Source: Welwitschia mirabilis
Taxonomy: Eukaryota; Gnetophyta; Gnetopsida; Welwitschiales
Length of the DNA stretch: 64,000 nt
Direction: 5' to 3'
Assembly (NCBI GenBank): GCA_051453625.1
Contig: JBOZIK010000001.1
Span: 99,573,871 to 99,637,870 of the forward strand
This document shows positions 50,190 to 61,299 of the stretch, in pieces (position 1 is the first letter of the stretch; each line of letters opens with the position of its first letter). The position numbers were made by a program, and so were the translations under genes. Below the pieces are notes generated by a model. That model made no database searches and had not been told where the DNA came from. It saw only the letters and a program-made list of their open reading frames with translations.

Positions 50190-51165
50190 TATTGCACATC
50201 AACTAGTTTCTCCTTAATGTGCTCTACACTCCTCTTAATTATTGAGATCCTCTGCTTAAGTGTAAGAATGCCTTGACCTACTATCTCTCTGATGGTCTAT
50301 GTAGTTTCTACCAGGAGAGCCTGAATCTACTCCAAAGTAATGCCAACTTAAAGTATCTGTACATGAGATCTCTCTACCTATCCTGGTATCTGGATGCTCA
50401 TCTCTTGTAGGTAATAAGCTGAAGTTTGAATGTGTGTAAGTCTCTACTTACCTACAAGTTCAGGTATCCTCAAGTATCTAAAAATGGCTGAGAAAAGGCA
50501 TGAATATCCTAAAGTCTAAAGCTAAATACTACTAACATTTAGAGATGTGCAACCATAGCATGACTATCATGAAATGATAAGATAATGTTATAAATCAACC
50601 TTCTATGTAGAATCCGATAGATAAGTGATAATCAAGTAACCAAAACCCCTGCCTATCCATAGTCAAGTTAGTTGAAATATCTAATAATGCACCATAAGCA
50701 TGATGCTTCTCTATCTCACAAGCTGAATGAATATGTGTGCTCTCGATACCACGTAGATTAGTAACTATAGTAATATGTTTTGGGAGAGTTACAAACTTGT
50801 GGTCACAGATAGTAGCTATGATCATATCAATGAGTTGACCATGAGCATTAGTGCGCTAATATATATGAATAGCATCATATAACTCTTTAGTCTTCAATGC
50901 GTAATATGCCTCATATGCATCTATGATTCATTAAAGGTGTAAATATATTAGCCTCTAATCCACCTTTAGTTCTATACGACTTATGAAATCTCTAAAATAT
51001 CTCTTTACATGGATAGTAGCTATCTGAATAGAGAGAAATCTAACGTGGCAAGGTGGAGGATGGACTGAATCTACCCACTCAACTTTGGTAGTACTAATTG
51101 GACCTCCTGTTGCTCTATAGTCTTGGCTTCTGCCTCAATCTATTTAGCTCTATGTGTGCATGGAC
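50190..51165 (-). pseudogene. Unidentified decayed ORF, copy 1
   Basis: One frame can be followed from about 51135 leftward: YRATGGPISTTKVEWVDSVH, PPPCHVRFLSIQIATIHVKR, two stops, then IIDAYEAYYALK and LIDMIIATICDHKFVTLPKH. It then reads REIEKHHAYGALLDI-like residues and WLLDYHLSIGFYIEG (ending at 50595). Further left a Lys/Ile-rich coil-like stretch occurs (TIREIVGQGILTLKQRISII, near 50300-50240). I do not recognise the family. The pattern of a YY-L-FY-like block, a long hydrophobic stretch and a coiled-coil end resembles the envelope-like third ORF of plant retrotransposons. It lies outside the copia target duplication, so it belongs to something else. Confidence 0.5.
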
Positions 51166-51373
51166 TAATCGGTTATAAACACAAAATACATTACATGAGA
51201 TAAAAAGTTAAGATAACTAAAATGTATTACATGTATACTTAAAATGGCCTCATAAATTAGTTTTTAATGTGTANNNNNNNNNNNNNNNNNNNNNNNNNNN
51301 NNNNNNNNNNNNNNNNNNNNNNNNNNNNNNNNNNNNNNNNNNNNNNNNNNNNNNNNNNNNNNNNNNNNNNNNN

Positions 51374-52346
51374 AGATCTCTCTACCTGTTCTGGTATCTG
51401 GATGCCCATCTCTTATAGGTAATAAGCTAAAGTTTGAATGTATGTAAGTCTCTACTTACCTACAAGTTTAGGTATCCAAAAGTATCTAAACATGACTAAG
51501 AGAAGGCATGAATATCCTAAAGTCTAAAGCTGTCATGAGTGGATCATACTCTTGAGTTTCCTCCAAATAAAAGTAAGTTCATTTGCACCCCCTACCTAAA
51601 TATTACTAACATTGGAAGATATGCAATCATAGCATGACTATCATGAAATGATAAGCTAATGTTATAAATCAACCTTCTATGTAGAATATGATAAGTAGGT
51701 GACAACTAAGTAATCAAAACTCCCTACCTATCCATAGTAAAGTTAGTTGGAATATCTAATATCGCACCATAAGCATGATGCTTCTCTATCCCATGAGCTG
51801 AATGAATATGTATGCTCTCGATACCACCTAGATTAGTAAATATAATAATATGTTTTGGGAGAGTCACAAACTTGTAATCATAGATAGTAGCTATGATCAT
51901 ATCAATGAGTTAACCATGAGCATTAGTGCACTACTCTATATGAATAGTATCATAGAACTCTCTAGTCTTCAATGCGTAATATTCTCCATATGCATCTATG
52001 ATTCATCAAAGGTGTAAATCTATTAGCCTATAATCAACCTTTAGTTCTATATGGCTTATAAGATCTCCAAAATATCTCTTTACATGGATAGTAGCTAGCT
52101 GAATAGAGAGAAGTCTAACATGACAAGGTGGAGGATGGACTGACTCTACCCACTCAACTTTGGTAGTGCTAATTAGACCTCCTATTGCTCTATAGTCTTG
52201 GCTTCTACCTCGATCTATTTAGCTCTATGTGTGCATGGCCTAATCAGTTATAAACATAAAATACATCACATGAGATCAAGTTAAGATAGCTAAAATGTAT
52301 TACATGTATACTCAAAATGGTCTCATAAATTAGTTTTTAATGTGTA
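51374..52346 (-). pseudogene. Unidentified decayed ORF, copy 2
   Basis: Corresponds to 50367-51273 across a 100-N gap (51274-51373) and carries the same frame: IDRGRSQDYRAIGGLISTTK (near 52212), HPPPCHVRLLSIQLATIHVK, IIDAYGEYYALKTREFYDTI, LIDMIIATIYDYKFVTLPKH, HHAYGAILDI. It shares with copy 1 a double stop after LHL, so the frame was already dead in the common source. Small differences and an extra ~55-base insertion near 51535-51590 distinguish the copies. Confidence 0.5.
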
Positions 52347-54990
52347 AAAATTATAGAAATATGTTTTAACCTCCATCAAGGGTGTCAATACATTTTGTAC
52401 TATCTAATTATGCAAAAAAATGTAAAACACAAGAAAACGTCAGAAGGTGTAAAACTAGTAAGCTCCACATAAAGTAAAAATGAAAGTGCTTAAATGAAAA
52501 ATATAATCTAGTAGAGATCAATTTTCCCTAAAGGACCACTATGTTTTATCTTACGGTTTGTGAGAAAATTAGGTTTAAATTAAAAATAAACTTAATTCTA
52601 CCTCATAAAGTGCATAATTCATGATATCTCATAAAATACACAGTAAAAATTAGTTTCATAAGTTTAGAATTGAATAGCATAAAAAACAAATAATATACAT
52701 GAAAACTACATATTGAAAGGCTAAAAATTGGGAGAAAAATTTTAAAAATTAAAAGGGAGAGAGAACATTCCTCATCTTGTAAAATTTACTAAAAATTCAT
52801 AACATGAGGCATGAATCTGATTAGGAAAAGTTCTAAAATATTAATATGGATTAGGGTAACTATCATCTCTCAGAATAATAAACAAAAACAATGGAAAATA
52901 ATAGAAAAATGAGGGGAAAAAAGTGGTTCATGGTGTTTTTACACTATCATCTGATCGCATTATTTAAAAGATAGCCTTAGGATGACTATCAGAAAAAATC
53001 TCATTATCATCCTTCCTAATGTCTAAATAACTAAGTAAATTATAGGACTTTGAAAAAATTATCAAACATAAAAAGGTCAACAAAATAAGTTATTCTTAAG
53101 TATTAGTATGAAGGTATTAGAATTTACTAGAAAACTTGAAAAACTAGGAATGAAAAAGAGTCATGATGAATGAGAATGATGAGGAAAATTTAAAGGAATC
53201 TAAATATAGGGAGATTAAAATGTACTAAGTAGGTTGAAACTTGGTAAAGAAAAATAAACAAATCTATACAAATTAAAAACTAATCCTAGAAATATGTAGA
53301 ACTCCAAAAATACTCAAAGGAATCTCATAAAAATCATAACAAATAAGAGAAAATCATCTAAATAAAATGCTAAAAAAACTTATGAGTGATAAAGATACAT
53401 GAATAACAATAAGGAAACAACTGAATGATAAGATCCTAGATGATGATGACAAAGTATGAAAATAATTTTAAAATAATAAACTAAAAAATTAAAGCAAGGT
53501 ATAATGAGAATGAACATAATGAACATAAAAAGGATAGCTTACCTACCCTAAATTATAACCTAGCAAACCCTCTTCAAAGACATCATAAATTCACATAAGT
53601 AAAGATGCATACCAACTACATAAAGTTTCAATTGACAAGATAGTAATTATAATGATACCAAGGATTAAGTGCTTAAAATAATAAATGATAAAATCAAAAG
53701 CTATTCAAATATGAACTTACCTACTCACATCCCAAAACACACTTGAATTCTCAAAAGTGAAATAATCATGTGAGAATAAAAAATGTCTAAGAAATAAGAA
53801 ATGCCTTTGATAATATAAAGAACACCACTAATCCTATAGCCTCAAAGTTTTACTACTACTTTTCATGATGAGGGGAGTGCAACATAATTAAAGAAGTAAG
53901 AACCCACAAAGCATAGCCAACTGACCCCTTAGTGGAGTTCCCACAACTATTGACACTCTTAAAGAATCCTTTTAAAAACATTTACCTTAGTGTGATAGGA
54001 CATCATGGTAACCATGTATTTTAGCATAAATATAATAGATTATGGCCATTATTTTCTCTTTTTNNNNNNNNNNNNNNNNNNNNNNNNNNNNNNNNNNNNN
54101 NNNNNNNNNNNNNNNNNNNNNNNNNNNNNNNNNNNNNNNNNNNNNNNNNNNNNNNNNNNNNNNAACTAAATGATATAGATAGAAACTACATGCTTAAAAG
54201 CTCAAAAATGAGGGGAAAATAAAAATAATTAGGAAGATAAAAACATATCTTATTTTGTAAAATATACTAAAAATTCATAATCTGGGATATGAATTTGATA
54301 ATAAAAGTTTTAGAATATCAGCATGGACTAGCATGACTATGGTCTTCTAAAGAATGAATGAAAATAGCAGAGAATAGAAAAAAAATGAGGGGAAAAAGGT
54401 GGTTCACAATTTTATTGCACTATCATCCAATCATATCATTTAGATGACAGTCCTAGGATGATTGTTAGAAAGATCTCAATGTCATCCCCAGTGTTGTTTG
54501 GATAACTAGGTGGATGGTGGAACTTTGAAAAAGTTCTTAAAAGTAAAAATGTTAGCTAAGTAAGCTAGGCTCAGATATTAGCGTGAGGGTATTAGAATGT
54601 ATCAGAAATCTCAAAAAGTAGGAAATGGTGAAGAGTTGTGATGAATGAGGATGATGAAAAAGACTCAAAGGAATCAAAATATAAGGTGATGAAAAATCCA
54701 CTAAGTAGATTGAAACTGTTAAAAAAACTAAACAAATGTACCAATACTAAAAAATAATATTAAAAATATGTAGAACTCCAAATAACTTAAAGTAATTTCA
54801 TAAAATCATGAAAAATAACAGAAGATCATCTAATAAAAATGCTAAAAGAAAAATAACTTGTGAGTAATAAAAGTGACATAAATAATAATAAGGAAACTAG
54901 TGAAGGACAAGGTTCTAGATGATGATGAAAAAGTACAGAAATGACTTTGAAATAATAAACTAAAGAACTAAAGAAAAGTAGAACAAAAAA
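52347..54990. repeat. Diverged direct repeat, gene-free
   Basis: About 52690-53480 and 54164-54990 are related (by eye roughly four bases in five), with landmarks ATACTAAAAATTCATAA, ATGAGGGGAAAAA(A/G)GTGGTTCA and ATGATGA. The right copy ends exactly where the long LTR begins (54991). The left copy continues without interruption to 54063, so it represents the uninserted arrangement. No gene seen. Confidence 0.55.
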
Positions 54991-55514
54991 TATCACATCC
55001 TAAAATTTTTAACAATCAAGATTTAAGTTTAAAATATTTTGATAAATAAGTCAAAAGAGAAAATGAAATTTCATTAGGTAAATATTTTATGTTAATATCT
55101 AATAGTCTCATAATTATTATTTTATGCCTTGGCTTTATTCATTTAATTGCTTATTTTAGCAAATGCNNNNNNNNNNNNNNNNNNNNNNNNNNNNNNNNNN
55201 NNNNNNNNNNNNNNNNNNNNNNNNNNNNNNNNNNNNNNNNNNNNNNNNNNNNNNNNNNNNNNNNNNGTCTCATAATTATTATTTTATGCCTTGGCTTTAT
55301 TCATTTAATTGCTTATTTTAGCAAATGCTAATGAATTATGGACTTGAAATTAAAATTATTTGAAATAGAGATGTATGTTATTATTTTAAATGTTAAAGAA
55401 ATTTCTATTAAGTTTATGAAATATTTTTATTACTGTTAACATCTCATTATTTGTTAGTTATAGTAAGCATAATTGTTATTTATTTAGTTACCCAGTGGAT
55501 TGATAGGGATTACA

Positions 55515-55668
55515 GAATTTCCACCACTTCCACACACTACTTCCACCACTTCCACACCTTCCACCACTTTGACACATCACTTCCACCACTTCCATACCTT
55601 TCACCGCTTCCACCACATCTCTTTCACCACTTCCACCACCTCCATAACTTTCACCATTCTCTTACTTA
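55515..55668 (+). repeat. TTCCACCACTTCCAC pyrimidine-rich minisatellite
   Basis: About ten imperfect copies of (T)TCCACCACT and TTTCACC(A/G)C(T). It is strand-asymmetric, almost lacks G, and lies directly upstream of a TATA box in the LTR. Apparent frames (55451-55736) are Thr/Ser/His/Pro runs and not genes. The corresponding part of the 3' LTR falls in a 535-N gap (62162-62696). Confidence 0.85.
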
Positions 55669-55696
55669 GTGCCTCTTTACATTCTATACTTTCTAC

Positions 55697-55706
55697 TATA
55701 AATAGG
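55697..55706 (+). promoter_or_regulatory. Probable LTR promoter TATA box
   Basis: TATAAATAGG, preceded by TTTCTAC and followed by a pyrimidine-rich stretch, about 700 bases into the LTR. The motif and position fit a U3 promoter. No transcript evidence is available from sequence. Confidence 0.45.
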
Positions 55707-57529
55707 ATCTTTTTCTTCTTATATTTAACATCTTGAAAAGTTCTTACCATCAAATATTGAGACCTTAATCTTGGAGCTTGGAAAGCCTTTGAGCATTACA
55801 ATCTTCATGAGATCTTGAGTTTCATCTTAGAATCGGTATGGTTCTATGACTTACTTTAATTTCTTGTATGATTTATAGATTTCCATCTATTTCTTGTATG
55901 TTCTAATTGATTCTTGCATCTTTTTATAAGTCTCATGTAAATCGTTTTCTTACACATAAAATATCTTGGCTATGATTTCTATTCTATGCTTAAAACTTGC
56001 TAAGTGATCAAATCATGTAGCTTCAAGGGTTAGGCCACCTAAAGGGATTCTATTAGCCATAGAAGTAAGCTGTTAGAATGATTAGAATAATGTTTTTAAC
56101 TAGTCTAGTTGTGCAAGAGATGTAGCTTTAGAGGATTTATCCCATCTGAAGGGTTCCTATTGGGTATAGGAATGAATCTATAGACAAATGGGTATTTTAA
56201 CACCCTTCTGAGAAAGCATACTATTCATTGAACATTCTTGGTTTATAAAGACTAGGACATTTATACCTCGATTATTATATTTCATATGAGGTTTTGGTCA
56301 TTAGATATTCTTGAGGATTCCTTCTTAAGCTTAGAACCCCTTTATCCAAAAACCTTGTCATGGATTATACTAGGAATCGTGAAGGTTGCAGTTCTTATGC
56401 CATGCTTATGTGTGTAGGACTAACTTGGAGGAAGACCTTGGGATAAGTAAGAAAATGCAATTTGGACTGAGAGTAATTTTATTTCATACATTTAGTTGTA
56501 GAACCATTAATGTCTTATAATATTTTTATAACCATAAAACACTGCTATTTAAGAAAGTAATGTTGATATTTCTCATTATACTTACCTTACTTATTNNNNN
56601 NNNNNNNNNNNNNNNNNNNNNNNNNNNNNNNNNNNNNNNNNNNNNNNNNNNNNNNNNNNNNNNNNNNNNNNNNNNNNNNNNNNNNNNNNNNNNNNTTGAA
56701 AAACCTTTACCCAAAAACCTTGCCATGGATCATACTAGGAATTGTGAAGGTTGTAGTTCTCATGTCATGCTTATGTGTGGAGGAATAACTTAGAGGAATA
56801 CCTTGGGAGAAGCAAGAAAATGCAATTTGGATTGAGAGTAATTTTCTTTCATACATTCAATTGAAGAACCATTAATATCTTGTATTATTTTTGTGACCAT
56901 GAAATAATGCTATTTAAGAAAGTAATGTAAATATTTCTCATTATACTTACCTTACTTATTTGAGAAATATATCTATTATGAATTATAAAATAATAGTAGA
57001 TAGTTCATTCTCAAGAAATTTTCATTTAACACTATTATTATTTATTTTAAATGTAATTTTTGAAAGATAGTGTGTTTCATTCGAGATGTGATAGTTAGCA
57101 TTCAAGTAGCTTCTTTAAATAAAATACCTATTTACCTATTGAACATAGAAAGACTAGAATGAAAAACCTATGTTATTAATTAGGATATTATTATTCTAGA
57201 ACTGTAGATAATTTACTAGTAACCATTTTAGCATAACACTTTTAATTAGGTAAGAAATGTATTTAGTCTAGATAACCCTCAAAATAGGGAATGAATATTA
57301 AAATAAAACAAGTGTTATTGCAAGGAATTAAACATATGATTTCACATCCCATCCTTCATGGAAGGTATTAATTTAATAGCTAACAAAGCATATAATAAGA
57401 TCTTAGATAAATAGTTGAATGTTCCCATATAATCAGCCTCATATAGGAAGACATTATAAGTATAATTACTTAGGAGAAAGGGGGACCCATATATGAAGCA
57501 GATGATGTAATAGATTAAATGAAAAGCAT

Positions 57530-57600
57530 ATAAAATTGAACTACAAACCTCTTCCTCAATGCCTTTGCCTTCTAACTGTTATGCCACCTTAGCTAAGAAT
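57530..57600 (-). mobile_element. tRNA-like SINE fragment (candidate)
   Basis: On the minus strand GGTGGCATAACAGTTAGAAGG (box A-like, near 57589-57569) is followed about 45 bases later by GTAGTTCAATTTT (box B-like, near 57544-57532). The upstream GCTAAGG supports a tRNA-related head. The body and tail are not defined. Confidence 0.35.
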
Positions 57601-58419
57601 TTTAATTAAACAAACATTTCATACTATAATCTTGAGATGTCATAGGTATTCTCTTCTTTCATGCTCTTTTATCTCATTTACATTTGTGTACTTTAAGCAT
57701 TCATATGGCTTTTTTTAAATTCATATAATTATTTGCCTTTAATCATGTAATGAAGTGCCTTCTTTATCATTTAAAAATTGGGGGTTACTCTTGAATTCAA
57801 GCATCTCATTACAATGCTCCTCCACATCATCTACTCTTATGCATCCTCTCTTTTCTTATTTTCTTCTCCTCTTGCTAGTGCTTCACAGTGTCCATATCAG
57901 TAATTAGTGAAAGGTCTAGGAGTTTGTTTGAAATGCTATTAGAAGACAGAATAAAGTTGTAGGCATAGTTAATAACAGCTGTGGTTGTAGTTTCATCAAA
58001 TGAAACCTTATTGGAGGTCTAGTAGCTCACACTACAATAAGAAATGAGTCCCTATAGGCATCCTTATCAAATGTTCTTAGTGCATCAATGATTTTCCTAG
58101 GCCCAATAACAATGATGTTTGTTTCAAGTAGTTTTATGTACTATGAATTAACGGTGAGTACTATGGCTGTGTGGCTATAGAAACTGACAATCATCACTTA
58201 GGCCATGATAGCATTTATTATGTGATGCAACTAGTACTCATTTCAAACCAAATGCCAAGGAACTTTGATGGTAGGACACTCTCNNNNNNNNNNNNNNNNN
58301 NNNNNNNNNNNNNNNNNNNNNNNNNNNNNNNNNNNNNNNNNNNNNNNNNNNNNNNNNNNNNNNNNNNNNNNNNNNNNNNNNNNAGAATCGTTACTTAGGC
58401 CATGATAGCATTTATTATG

Positions 58420-59228
58420 TGATGTAACTAGTACTCCATTCAAACCAAATGCCAAGGCACTTTGATAGTAGGGCACTCTTGTTTATATTTACCATTTTAA
58501 TTTTTCTTCCAAGCCATGTGGGATTATTCATCATAACTTTGCAATCTCTTATGGATTAATACTTATTACCATCACTTTTGCCATCTCCTAGGGCTTAATG
58601 CTTATTGCCTCCTATGACTCTGTGGGTGCTCCTACATCAACTAGCCCACCTTAGAATTGAGCTCGCTCTTGAGCTCCACANNNNNNNNNNNNNNNNNNNN
58701 NNNNNNNNNNNNNNNNNNNNNNNNNNNNNNNNNNNNNNNNNNNNNNNNNNNNNNNNNNNNNNNNNNNNNNNNNNNNNNNNACTTATATTTATCACTTTAA
58801 TTCTTCTTCTAATCCATGTGGGATTATTCACCATAACTTTGCAATCTCTTATGGATTAATACTATTTCATCACTTTTGCCATCTCCTATGGCTTAATACT
58901 TATTACCTCCTATGACTCTGTGGGTGATCCTACATCAACTAGCCCACCTTAGAATTGAGCTCGTCCTCGAGCTCCACATGCTAGTATTCTTCTGGCTTTG
59001 ATACCATTTGATGTAGCTAGTACCTCATCCAAATCAAAATGCCAAGGCACTTTAATGGTGAGGCACTCTCTCTTATATTTACCATTTATTTCTTCTCCCA
59101 ATCCATGTGGGATTATTCACCATAAATTTGCCATCTCCTATGGCTTAACACTATTTACCATCACTTTTGCCATTTCCTATGGCTTAATACTTGTCACCTC
59201 CTATGACTCTATGGGTGCTCCTACATCA
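58420..59228 (-). mobile_element. TRIM retrotransposon nested in the long LTR
   Basis: Two 220-bp LTRs (58420-58639 and 59009-59228) each start TGATGTAA/GCTAG and end CTACATCA, an 8-bp inverted terminus. The interior is 71 bp (58938-59008, read from the contig without a gap). It carries, on the minus strand, the primer site TGGTATCAAAGCC (59006-58994), two bases from the LTR. TTATG lies on both sides (58415-58419 and 59229-59233). The 100-N gap 58681-58780 and the repeated second half of LTR1 (58781-58937) are an overlap artefact, so the true element is about 511 bp. It has no coding capacity and would depend on other elements. Confidence 0.85.
58994..59006 (-). promoter_or_regulatory. TRIM primer-binding site (tRNA-iMet)
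   Basis: The minus strand reads TGGTATCAAAGCC, one transition away from TGGTATCAGAGCC, two bases after the LTR end. It gives the TRIM its orientation. Confidence 0.8.
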
Positions 59229-59335
59229 TTATGTGGAAGATAATGGTTTCTTATTTAGTTATCTATGTTGAATTATGAAAGAATAACATGAGAGTCATTT
59301 AGCAATTTCATTTACAGTACATCATAGCTAGAGGC

Positions 59336-60777
59336 TCCAATGTACATGCTAACAACAAACTTAGAAAGCACAGTGAATAAGAGAAATGTAGATGTGTAGG
59401 CCAAATAGAAAAGAGGAAAAATAATGGAAGATGGCTTGTTTTGGTACTGAATATAAGTAAATGACATGAAGGGACAGAAAGAACCATTCTAAAGGAATAA
59501 ATGACGTGAAGGGAGGGAAAGGACCATTCAGAAGAAGAGAGGACATTTGTAGGCCAAAGCAGAATGCTTCTCTCTGATAATCCAAAGATAAGAATGCCCT
59601 TTTAAGAAAGGTAAGGTAGATCTGATCTGAATCACAACTAGGAAAAATACTAGAAATTTAGATTGAAAAATCTTTGTGTAAACATCTGATAGCTTTAATT
59701 CGTGCATGACTATTCAAGCATCAATTCTTTTTCTCTGCTAAATCATGCTAATATAGTGAACCTTTTCCCATTCTTTCCCATTTAGAATGCATTATAAAAC
59801 AAGATCATAGTTGATCTAATAACAATGAGTGGTAAAATGAGGATACTAAAGAAGTTTTATCCATATTTTAGAGTTACATTCTAAAGTTCTATATGGCTTA
59901 GAGTGATTATTGTGAATGCTCTAAGATGCTAGGTAGTAGATCTCAAGATTAAATCTTTGTGAAGGCTTTTTATAGGATCTTGTTTTATAAAATTAGCATA
60001 TGTTTATNNNNNNNNNNNNNNNNNNNNNNNNNNNNNNNNNNNNNNNNNNNNNNNNNNNNNNNNNNNNNNNNNNNNNNNNNNNNNNNNNNNNNNNNNNNNN
60101 NNNNNNNTCCAATGTACATGCTAACAACAAACTTAGAAAGCACAGTGAATAAGAGAAATGTAAATGTGTAGGCCAAATAGAAAAGAGGAAACATAATGGA
60201 AGATGACTTGTTTTGGTACTGCATATAAGTAAATGACATGAAGGGAGAGAAAGAACCATTCGAAAGGAGTAAATGACATGAAGGGAGGGAAAGGACCATT
60301 CAGAAGAAGAGAGGACATTTGCAAGCTGAAATAAAATGCTTCTCTCTGACAATCCAAAGCTAAGAATGCCCTTTTAAGAAAGATAAGGTAGATTTGATTT
60401 GAATCAAAACTATGAAAATTACTAGAAATTTAGATTGAAAAATCTTTATGTAAACATCTAACAACTTTAATTCGTGCATGACTATTAAGCATCAGTTCTT
60501 TTTCTCTGCTAAATCATGCCAATGTAGTGAACCTTTTCCCGTTCTTTCCCATTTATAATGCATTATAAAACAAGATCACAGTTGACCTAATAACAATGAG
60601 TGGTAAAATGAGGATACCAAAGAAGTTTCATACATATTTTAGAGTTACATCCTAAAGTTCTATATGGGCTAGAGTGGTTATTGTTAATGATCTAAGATGC
60701 TAGGTAGTAAATCTCAAGATTAAATCTTTGTGAAGGCTTTTTATAGGATCTTATTTTATAAAATCAGCATATGTTTA
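59336..60777. repeat. 0.67 kb segment assembled twice
   Basis: 59336-60007 and 60108-60777 match throughout with few differences, meeting at a 100-N gap. Minus-strand frames in both (59361-59585 and 60133-60357) encode the same Phe/Leu/Ser-rich 74-residue peptide with the core LLLNGPFPPF. They have no known relative and are probably chance frames. A tandem AATGA(C)AT(G)AAGGGA-type repeat lies near 59460-59530 and 60230-60300. Confidence 0.75.
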
Positions 60778-60814
60778 TTATTTGAATATCATACCCTATT
60801 TATCTCAATTAATA

Positions 60815-60935
60815 TGAGTTGATGTAATGATCAAGACATATGAATGTCCACTGAAAGGTTGTGGGTTTAATTCCAAATTAGAGAAAAACTATAAAATTTT
60901 ATTCAAACAAAGACATACCATGTATTATATTATTT
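60815..60935 (+). mobile_element. tRNA-derived SINE
   Basis: Box A-like GTTGATGTAATGATCAAGAC (60819-60838) is followed by box B GGTTTAATTCC (60864-60874), which differs from GGTTCGATTCC only by C-to-T and G-to-A. Box spacing of about 43 bases fits a polymerase III promoter. The text between them (CATATGAATGTCCACTGAAA) reads as a tRNA-like head. The 3' body ends in AT-rich DNA near 60935 with no clear tail. Confidence 0.6.
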
Positions 60936-61220
60936 ATAGTTACATATGTATATAAATAGATAGTTAAATTCTTTAAATCTTAGGTAAAACTTATTAAAAT
61001 AACATAAGAAAATAAAATAATTAAATTAATAATCTTGAGCCTCTCAATTTATTTAGAATTATTGTAGATTATATAAGCTAGTCATTTAAATCTAAAACTT
61101 AAAAACCTTTTTATAGGAGTATATTTGTATCATTCATCTAATGAAATGCCCCATTTAAACATAAATTCTCTAGTATTATATTTTATTTTATCATTTTAAG
61201 ATATTAATAAATCTAGAACA

Positions 61221-61298
61221 TTACATTTTGGTATCAGAGCATCAAGTTAAAGATTTTCAACTATAGATTTTTTGGGTATTACATTTTGGTATTAGAGC
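61221..61298 (+). promoter_or_regulatory. Tandem pair of LTR-end/primer-binding sites
   Basis: TTACATTTTGGTATCAGAGC (61221-61240) recurs as TTACATTTTGGTATTAGAGC (61279-61298), 58 bases apart. Each is an LTR-like ATTACA end, TTT and a tRNA-iMet primer site. The first matches TGGTATCAGAGC at 12/12, the second at 11/12. The sequence after the second (TTAGGTTTCAAA) is the more usual continuation in such elements. Confidence 0.75.
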
Positions 61299-61299
61299 T

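Larger units (their letters stand above)
54991..61283 (+). repeat. 5' LTR of the long-LTR element
   Basis: Nominal length is 6.3 kb. This includes gap-flanking overlaps (55105-55328, 56330-56960, 58180-58470, 58480-58980, 59336-60777) and the nested TRIM, so the original LTR was probably 4-5 kb. The end is set by ATTACA before a primer-binding site, either at 61225 or at 61283. 54991-57490 matches 62055-64000. Confidence 0.6.

Noticed and set aside
55451-55736. Two overlapping His/Pro/Thr/Ser-rich frames
   Set aside because: Low-complexity translation of the TTCCACCACT minisatellite in an LTR.
59361-60357. Conserved 74-residue minus-strand frame present twice (core LLLNGPFPPF)
   Set aside because: Conservation comes from the same segment being assembled twice across a gap. 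The peptide has no recognisable family and lies inside an LTR.
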